This document shows, piece after piece, positions 1 through 5,958 of a DNA stretch of 5,958 nt. The translations under genes and the position numbers were made by a program. Source of the stretch: Pseudomonadota bacterium (GTDB lineage Bacteria; Pseudomonadota; Gammaproteobacteria; Steroidobacterales; Steroidobacteraceae); assembly GCA_021820785.1 (NCBI GenBank), contig JAKADE010000188.1, positions 1-5,958 on the forward strand, given 5' to 3'. Below the pieces are notes generated by a model, which saw nothing but the letters and a program-made list of their open reading frames with translations, was not told where the DNA came from and did not search any database. Position 1 is the stretch's first letter, and every line of letters starts with the position of its first letter.

Positions 1-828
1 GATGGTCTCGCGCTTGATCTCCCCGACGCGGGTGTAGCGCTGCTGCTTCTCGGTGATGGTGTAGGCCTGGGCGAGCGCCTCGCGGGCCTTGCCGGCGACG
101 GCGGTGGCGAGCTCGGCACTCTCGGCCGGCGCCTGCCACTCCCAGCGCGGCTTGCCCGCCTCGCGGGCGAGCTCGCGGATCGCGCCGATCGCGGTCTGCA
201 TCTGCTGGTGCCCGAACACCACCGCACCGAGCATCTGCTCCTCGGTGAGGCCCTTGGCCTCGGACTCGACCATCAGCACGCCCTTCTCGGTGCCGGCGAC
301 CACCAGGTGCAGCTGCGACTCGGCGAGCTCGGCGAGCGTCGGGTTCAACACGTACGCGCCGTTCTTCCAGCCGACGCGCGCGGCGCCGACCGGACCGTTG
401 AACGGAATGCCCGAGAGCGCCAGCGCCGCGGAGGCCCCGAGCAGCGAGGCGATATCCGGATCGATCTGCGGGTCGAGCGAGACCACCGTGGCGACGACCT
501 GCACATCGTTGAAGAAACCGTCCGGGAAGAGCGGACGGATCGGGCGGTCGATCAGACGCGAGGTCAGCGTCTCCTTCTCGCTCGGCCGGCCCTCACGCTT
601 GAAGAACCCGCCCGGGATGCGCCCGGCCGCATAGGTCTTCTCGACGTAATTGACGGTCAGGGGCAGGAAATCACGGCCGGCGGCCGGCTTCTTCTGCGCG
701 CAGACCGTGACCAACACCACGGTGTCGCCCATGGAAACGCGCACCGCGCCGTCGGCCTGACGGGCCAGTTCGCCGGTGTCCAGCGTGACCGTGTGGGAGC
801 CGTATTGAAATGACTTGCTGACGCTCAA
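1..828 (-). CDS. pnp: Polyribonucleotide nucleotidyltransferase (PNPase), N-terminal part, runs off the left edge
   Basis: PNPase is a trimeric, phosphate-dependent 3'-to-5' exoribonuclease of the cytoplasm and RNA degradosome; it can also add tails to RNA. The 276 codons here align throughout with E. coli PNPase. They cover the first RNase PH-like domain (about residues 5-215, including the [15 protein letters not shown]-binding loop at 75-86, [11 protein letters not shown] at 92-102 and [15 protein letters not shown] at 139-153) and the start of the all-helical linker domain (about 225 on). The second RNase PH core with the catalytic residues, and the KH and S1 domains, lie outside the window. 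The frame is closed upstream by a stop at 858-856. The TTG at 828-826 is chosen as start because GAGGA sits 7 bases before it and the protein then begins like its homologues ([13 protein letters not shown]). The first in-frame ATG is 33 codons downstream, inside the domain. It follows rpsO, as in E. coli. Identity is secure; the exact start is very likely. Confidence 0.97.
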   Translation of the reverse strand, partial: MSVSKSFQYGSHTVTLDTGELARQADGAVRVSMGDTVVLVTVCAQKKPAAGRDFLPLTVNYVEKTYAAGRIPGGFFKREGRPSEKETLTSRLIDRPIRPLFPDGFFNDVQVVATVVSLDPQIDPDIASLLGASAALALSGIPFNGPVGAARVGWKNGAYVLNPTLAELAESQLHLVVAGTEKGVLMVESEAKGLTEEQMLGAVVFGHQQMQTAIGAIRELAREAGKPRWEWQAPAESAELATAVAGKAREALAQAYTITEKQQRYTRVGEIKRETI

Positions 829-835
829 GGTCCAG

Positions 836-840
836 TCCTC
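836..840 (-). promoter_or_regulatory. Ribosome binding site of pnp that fixes its TTG start
   Basis: The minus strand reads GAGGA, then 7 bases, then TTG. This is the only good Shine-Dalgarno match near the beginning of the pnp frame, and it selects the TTG at 828 over another in-frame TTG at 849-847, which has no such site ahead of it. A TTG start usually lowers initiation, which fits a gene known in E. coli to be held down by autoregulation through its leader. Confidence 0.72.
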
Positions 841-864
841 GAATTGCAAAAAGGTTCAGCGGCA

Positions 865-919
865 AACACCAGGCACGAAAATAACGAAGGGCCGCAGTGA
901 CTGCGGCCCTCCTGGTGTT
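865..919 (-). other. Nested inverted repeat in the rpsO-pnp spacer, possible RNA-processing structure
   Basis: AACACCAGG at 865-873 is the exact reverse complement of 911-919. In the minus-strand RNA the 5' arm of this outer helix abuts the 10-bp terminator stem, so the two helices could stack into about 19 bp, with a 14-base U-rich bulge on the 3' side. The outer helix can form only in transcripts that have read past the terminator. In E. coli a stem in the pnp leader is cut by RNase III and used in PNPase autoregulation; a similar role here is inferred from position and shape. Confidence 0.5.
878..910 (-). terminator. Intrinsic terminator-like hairpin after rpsO, probably leaky
   Basis: The minus strand has a perfect 10-bp stem, AGGGCCGCAG and CTGCGGCCCT, closed by a 3-base TCA loop (888-910). 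It starts 12 bases after the rpsO stop and is followed by TCGTTATTTT (878-887). The stem is strong, but the U-tract is broken by C, G and A, so partial readthrough into pnp is expected. An rpsO terminator in this position that passes some transcripts to pnp is known from E. coli. Confidence 0.72.
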
Positions 920-922
920 CGT

Positions 923-1192
923 TCAGCGGCGCAGTCCCAGGCGCTCGACCAATTGCTGGTAGGTCTGCGGCTGGGTCGCCTTGAGGTAATCGAGGAGCTT
1001 GCGGCGCTGATTGACGAGCTTCACCAGCCCGCGCCGCGAGGCGTGATCGCCCTTGTGCGCGCTGAAGTGCTCGCCCAGGCCATTGATGCGCTCGGAGAGC
1101 AGCGCAACCTGAACCTCGGGGGATCCGGTATCCGCAGGTCCGCGCTGGTATTGCGTCAGAATCCCGCTCTTTTTCTCGCTGGTTAAAGCCAT
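923..1192 (-). CDS. rpsO: 30S ribosomal protein S15
   Basis: S15 binds the central domain of 16S rRNA early in small-subunit assembly and later contributes to a bridge to the 50S subunit. The protein has 89 residues, the same as E. coli S15, and matches it strongly in [12 protein letters not shown] (21-32), [11 protein letters not shown] (46-56), [10 protein letters not shown] (62-71) and the final ERLGLRR. H42, D49 and S52 correspond to the E. coli residues that contact 16S rRNA. The ATG at 1192 has AGGA 10 bases upstream. S15 represses its own mRNA in several bacteria through differing leader structures; I could not identify such a structure in the short leader here. The gene is normally directly downstream of truB, but here an opposite-strand gene lies between them, so rpsO probably depends more on its own promoter. 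The 3' end takes part in the direct repeat around the following terminator. Confidence 0.98.
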   Translation of the reverse strand: MALTSEKKSGILTQYQRGPADTGSPEVQVALLSERINGLGEHFSAHKGDHASRRGLVKLVNQRRKLLDYLKATQPQTYQQLVERLGLRR

Positions 1193-1202
1193 TGCACGAC
1201 GG

Positions 1203-1206
1203 TCCT
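1203..1206 (-). promoter_or_regulatory. Ribosome binding site of rpsO
   Basis: AGGA on the minus strand lies 10 bases before the rpsO ATG. The spacing is slightly long but acceptable, and no other purine-rich match lies closer. Confidence 0.55.
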
Positions 1207-1244
1207 AAGTAACTGTATCAGATGCCCGTTTAAGGAAGCCCGCA

Positions 1245-1274
1245 ATTTTACCCGTGGAGGGCCCTTCGCCACAA
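1245..1274 (-). promoter_or_regulatory. Candidate sigma-70-type promoter for rpsO-pnp
   Basis: The minus strand contains TTGTGG (1274-1269), an 18-base gap and TAAAAT (1250-1245), which differs from the -10 consensus at one position. The predicted start near 1238 gives a leader of about 45 bases. A second, weaker pair lies just downstream: TTGCGG (1245-1240), 17 bases, TCTGAT (1222-1217). This AT-rich patch stands out in otherwise GC-rich sequence, and rpsO has its own promoter in E. coli. Activity is inferred, not shown. Confidence 0.45.
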
Positions 1275-1288
1275 GTTCACCACTGCGA

Positions 1289-1294
1289 TATGCT
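1289..1294 (+). promoter_or_regulatory. Candidate -10 element of the small lipoprotein gene
   Basis: TATGCT (four of six consensus positions) ends 6 bases before the ATG at 1301, so transcription could start at or next to the start codon. No convincing -35 element is seen at the usual distance (TTCGCC at 1265-1270 is the closest), and no Shine-Dalgarno sequence precedes the ATG. The region overlaps the upstream part of the leftward rpsO promoter candidate. The call is weak. Confidence 0.3.
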
Positions 1295-1300
1295 CGGGCC

Positions 1301-1558
1301 ATGAAGATTCGACCCCTTTACCTGCTCGTCCTCGGTGGCGCGCTGCTGCTGGGCGGCTGCGCGGCCGGGCCCGCCCCCCAGGGGGTGAGCGCCGCCGTGC
1401 CGTCGCGCTGCGCGGGGGGCGCCGAACCGCCCGGGCCCGGGTCCTGCTCGCCGTTCACGCGCCGCTACAGCGGGAGCGAGCTGCGCCAGACCGGTCACAT
1501 GAACGCCGCGCGAGCGCTCGCGGCGCTCGACCCGGCCGTGACCGCCCAGGGCCCCTAG
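1301..1558 (+). CDS. Small predicted lipoprotein of unknown function, opposite strand to its neighbours
   Basis: This 85-residue protein has a basic start (MKIRP), a hydrophobic stretch (6-19) and a lipobox LGGC ending at Cys20, so it should be lipidated and exported. Ala at mature position 2 suggests the outer membrane under the usual Lol rule. The mature part is a Pro/Gly/Ala-rich linker with two further cysteines (C37, C49) that could form a disulfide, followed by a short structured-looking segment at 56-80 (YSGSELRQTG, then ALAALDP). That segment loosely resembles the first strand and helix of TonB-receptor plug domains (tree-L-xx-TG pattern); this is my impression, not a search result. 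I cannot name a family. The gene diverges from rpsO (108 bases between starts) and converges on truB (55 bases between stops). No Shine-Dalgarno sequence precedes the ATG. The lipobox at the correct distance from a Met, and fading of coding character only at the stop, favour a real gene; GC-driven chance reading remains possible. Confidence 0.62.
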   Translation: MKIRPLYLLVLGGALLLGGCAAGPAPQGVSAAVPSRCAGGAEPPGPGSCSPFTRRYSGSELRQTGHMNAARALAALDPAVTAQGP

Positions 1559-1595
1559 AGACCCCGGGGACCCCGGCGCTGCGGTGCATCTGCGC

Positions 1596-1611
1596 GGTCC
1601 CACGTGGGGCC
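1596..1611. other. Inverted repeat between the convergent ends of the lipoprotein gene and truB
   Basis: GGTCCCACGTGGGGCC is a compact inverted repeat centred on the perfect palindrome CCCACGTGGG (1599-1608), extended in RNA by a U-G and two G-C pairs. It lies in the 55-base gap (1559-1613) between the stops of two convergent genes, which also contains a CCCCGGGG palindrome at 1562-1569. No run of T follows on either strand, so it is not a typical intrinsic terminator. It may slow polymerase or protect 3' ends. Confidence 0.3.
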
Positions 1612-1613
1612 GT

Positions 1614-2501
1614 TCAGTGCGGCTGCGCCGCGGCGGCCAGGAGGCGGCGGGGATGCACCTCGCCTGCGGCGAGTTCCCCGATCCCCATGAACGCGCCGTC
1701 CGCATCGTACAGGCGCGCCTTGCCGCGCGCCTCGTGACTCACCGGAACCGCCTGCCCGTGGCGCACGCGTCCGGTCTGCGCCGCATCGAGGTGAACCGCC
1801 GCCAGGTGCCCGAGCGGCCGGTCGGCCGGCAGCAGCAGGCTCGCCCGTGCCCCGGGGTCGGCCGCCTCGAGGACGTCCAGCGGGTGCATCGGTTCTCGCT
1901 CGAACGGCGCCACCCACTCGCGCCGCAGCAGCACCACGTGCCCGCAGGTGCCGAGCGCGCGGGCGATATCCTCGGCGAGCACGCGCACGTAGGTGCCCTT
2001 GGAGCACTCCACGGCGAGCTCCAGCCGCTGCGCACTCGCCTGCAGCAGCGTCAGCGCGTAGATCTCGATGGCACGGGCCTCGCGCTCCACGGTCATCCCG
2101 GCACGCGCGAGCGCGTAGAGCGGCCGCCCGTCGCGCTTCAGCGCCGAGTACATCGGCGGGACCTGGCGCTGCGGACCCCGCAGCCCGGCGAGCGCCGCCT
2201 CGAGCGCCTCGGGGGCGAGCGGCGGCACTGGCGCCTCCTCGATCACCGCCCCTTCGACGTCGCCGGTGGCCGTGCGCGCCCCGAGTGCGATGGCGAAGCG
2301 GTAGCGCTTGCGGCTCGAGAGGATCTCCCCGGCGATCTTGGTGGCCTCGTCGAGGCAGATCGGCAGCATCCCGGTGGCGAGCGGATCGAGGCTGCCGGCA
2401 TGGCCGGCCTTGGCCGCCCCGAAGAGCCGCCGCACGCGCTGCAGCGCGGCATTCGACGAGAGCCCGAGGGGCTTGTCGAGAAGCACGATCCCGCTGGGCA
2501 T
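1614..2501 (-). CDS. truB: tRNA pseudouridine-55 synthase TruB
   Basis: TruB converts uridine 55 in the T-loop of most tRNAs to pseudouridine and also aids tRNA folding. The 295-residue protein aligns over its full length with E. coli TruB. The catalytic aspartate is D39 in GHAGSLDPLATGML (33-46; E. coli D48). The active-site tyrosine is Y67 in RKRYRF and the conserved arginine is R173 in CSKGTYVR. The MYSALK segment is at 117-122, and the C-terminal PUA-like domain is about 235-295, ending in GIGELAAGEVHPRRLL. The Thr usual after the motif histidine is Ala here (H34-A35). The ATG at 2501 lies 4 bases after the rbfA stop and only a GAG precedes it, so translation is probably coupled to rbfA. 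No earlier start codon was found in the stretch of upstream frame checked. The N-terminus is about nine residues shorter than in E. coli but begins directly at the conserved GIVLLDKP strand. Confidence 0.97.
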   Translation of the reverse strand: MPSGIVLLDKPLGLSSNAALQRVRRLFGAAKAGHAGSLDPLATGMLPICLDEATKIAGEILSSRKRYRFAIALGARTATGDVEGAVIEEAPVPPLAPEALEAALAGLRGPQRQVPPMYSALKRDGRPLYALARAGMTVEREARAIEIYALTLLQASAQRLELAVECSKGTYVRVLAEDIARALGTCGHVVLLRREWVAPFEREPMHPLDVLEAADPGARASLLLPADRPLGHLAAVHLDAAQTGRVRHGQAVPVSHEARGKARLYDADGAFMGIGELAAGEVHPRRLLAAAAQPH

Positions 2502-2505
2502 CGGC

Positions 2506-2870
2506 TCAGTGCTTGGCCTGGTCTTCGGCGCGCGCCCGATCGATCAACCCGGTGAGCTCGGCGGCCTTCTCGGCGGTGTCATCGAGCAGAAACTCCAGCC
2601 GCGGCGCATGCCTCAGGCCGAGTTCGCGCCCGACCTGGCCGCGCAGAAAGCCCCCGGCATGCGTCAGCCCGCGCAGCACCTCCTCGGACGGGTGCTGCGA
2701 GGCGAACGGCGCGACGTAGATGCGCGCCACGCTCATGTCGGGCAACAGCCGCACCGCGGTGACGGTGACGCTGCCGACGCGCGGATCCTTGACCTCGCGC
2801 GCGATCAGCGCCGCCAGCACGCGCTGCAGCTGCGACTCGATCCGGCGGACTCTGGGGCTGGCCGAGCTCA

Positions 2871-2871
<1 letters not shown>
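2506..2871 (-). CDS. rbfA: 30S ribosome-binding factor A
   Basis: RbfA is a late assembly factor that binds the immature 30S subunit near the neck and is needed for 5'-end maturation of 16S rRNA and for growth in the cold. The 121-residue protein shows the family pattern: PRVRRIESQLQRVLAALI, the signature REVKDPRVG (25-33), strands around VTVTAVRLLPDMSVARIYV, and the A-x-G helix kink (A72-G73-G74) that replaces the GxxG loop in this type II KH fold, then LRHAPRLEFLLDDT. It lacks the longer charged tail of the 133-residue E. coli protein. The ATG shares its A with the infB stop in a TAATG junction, with only a weak GGA 7 bases upstream, which points to termination-reinitiation coupling. The frame stays open further upstream, but only as an alternative reading of infB, and homology begins just after this ATG. 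Confidence 0.96.
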
Positions 2872-5480
<2,609 letters not shown>

Positions 5481-5490
5481 ACGTCTTGCA

Positions 5491-5497
5491 CTCCCCC
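5491..5497 (-). promoter_or_regulatory. Ribosome binding site of infB
   Basis: GGGGGAG on the minus strand ends 10 bases before the infB ATG, between the nusA stop and infB. It is the strongest Shine-Dalgarno match seen in the cluster, so infB need not rely on coupling to nusA. Confidence 0.7.
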
Positions 5498-5499
5498 GG

Positions 5500-5958
5500 T
5501 CATTGACCGGGCGCGAACCAGTGAGCCCGCGCAGTCATAATGAGCTTGCCCGCCGCTTCCGGCGTCAATCCCTCGATATCATTCAGATCGTCGAGCGACT
5601 GCTCGGCCAGATCCTCGCGCGTACGCACGCCGCGGCGCGCCAGCGCCAGCGCCAGATCCGGACTCATGCCCTCGAGGCCGAGCAGATCGTCGGCCGGCAT
5701 CGCCTGCTCGAGCGACTCCTCGCTCGCGATCGCCTGGGTCAGCAGCACGTCGCGGGCGCGGTTGCGCAGCTCCTTGACGATCTGCTCATCGAACTCCGCG
5801 ATCCCGGCGAGCTCGCCCTGCGGCACGTAGGCGATCTCCTCGATGGTCGAGAATCCCTCCTGGGCGAGGATGGTCGCGACGTCCTCGTCGACGTCGAGCT
5901 GCTTCATGAACAGCTGCACCAGCGCCTTGGACTCCGAATCGCTCTTCGCCTCGGCGTC
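5500..5958 (-). CDS. nusA: Transcription elongation/termination factor NusA, C-terminal part, runs off the right edge
   Basis: NusA binds RNA polymerase and nascent RNA and controls pausing, intrinsic termination and antitermination. The final 152 residues are present. They hold the two helix-hairpin-helix acidic repeats found in gammaproteobacterial NusA: AR1 with [18 protein letters not shown] followed by IEEIAYVP, and AR2 with [40 protein letters not shown] and [15 protein letters not shown]. They track E. coli NusA closely, where AR2 contacts the polymerase alpha C-terminal domain and masks the RNA-binding domains. The frame continues unbroken to the window edge (reading [13 protein letters not shown] at the very end), so the GTG and ATG codons near 5919-5905 are internal. 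The N-terminal polymerase-binding, S1 and KH domains lie outside. The gene is immediately upstream of infB, the standard arrangement. Confidence 0.97.
   Translation of the reverse strand, partial: DAEAKSDSESKALVQLFMKQLDVDEDVATILAQEGFSTIEEIAYVPQGELAGIAEFDEQIVKELRNRARDVLLTQAIASEESLEQAMPADDLLGLEGMSPDLALALARRGVRTREDLAEQSLDDLNDIEGLTPEAAGKLIMTARAHWFAPGQ

Larger units (their letters stand above)
854..930. repeat. 10-bp direct repeats flanking the rpsO-pnp terminator segment
   Basis: GTTCAGCGGC occurs identically at 854-863 and 921-930. The right copy contains the last codons and the stop of rpsO; the left copy is non-coding. The 57 bases between them (864-920) begin and end, one base in, with a perfect 9-bp inverted repeat (865-873 and 911-919) and contain the terminator hairpin. 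The repeats are read directly. The layout resembles a target-site duplication around a very small element with terminal inverted repeats, but local duplication or chance can produce it too, and no transposase is present. Confidence 0.6.

Noticed and set aside
208..813. Open frame of 201 codons on the plus strand opposite pnp
   Set aside because: It is antisense to clearly conserved PNPase sequence. Its length is explained by codon bias in high-GC DNA.
815..1186. Plus-strand frame of 123 codons opposite rpsO
   Set aside because: It is a complete shadow of S15 and crosses the terminator hairpin region, with no motif.
1193..1244. S15-binding pseudoknot or other structured autoregulatory leader of rpsO
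   Set aside because: Only short, unconvincing pairings (such as ACGG with CCGT around the AGGA site) were found by eye, which is not enough to call a regulatory structure.
1430..1441. Perfect CCCGGGCCCGGG palindrome
   Set aside because: It lies in Pro/Gly codons of the lipoprotein linker and is explained by GC-rich codon use; no second copy or site context is seen.
1277..1705. Minus-strand frame of 142 codons opposite the lipoprotein gene and overlapping the end of truB
   Set aside because: It is an Arg/Gly/Ala-rich reading in another frame, with no signal or domain. The plus-strand reading has a lipobox and is preferred.
1584..2719. Two long plus-strand frames opposite truB and rbfA
   Set aside because: Both are antisense to conserved genes, with Arg/Ala/Pro-rich products lacking recognisable motifs.

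Overview
The window is a high-GC (visibly about two-thirds G+C) piece of a proteobacterial chromosome carrying the conserved transcription/translation cluster nusA-infB-rbfA-truB-rpsO-pnp, all on the minus strand and so read from right to left. Gene order and protein sequences (NusA with two C-terminal acidic repeats, long IF2 with a charged linker, S15, PNPase) point to a gammaproteobacterium. A finer assignment is not possible from the sequence alone.

Layout in transcription order: the last 152 codons of nusA (5958-5500); 19 bases; complete infB (5480-2871); rbfA, sharing one base with infB in a TAATG junction (2871-2506); 4 bases; truB (2501-1614); a 421-base interval; rpsO (1192-923); a 94-base spacer with a terminator-like hairpin; and the first 276 codons of pnp (828-1, running off the left edge, TTG start). 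NusA modulates elongation and termination, IF2 delivers initiator tRNA, RbfA and TruB mature the small subunit and tRNA, S15 nucleates assembly of the 16S central domain, and PNPase degrades RNA.

The core genes look ordinary and intact. Two parts of the window are less routine. First, the truB-rpsO interval holds a small gene on the opposite strand (1301-1558, +) for a predicted 85-residue lipoprotein. It interrupts the run of co-directional genes and probably leaves rpsO-pnp with its own promoter. Second, the rpsO-pnp spacer has an unusual nested architecture: a perfect 10-bp terminator stem, inside a 9-bp inverted repeat, inside perfect 10-bp direct repeats, one of which is the 3' end of rpsO. 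This can be read as an RNA-processing element or as a tiny insertion with a target duplication.

No mobile-element gene, CRISPR array, tRNA or rRNA is visible, and nothing here amounts to a new multi-gene system.
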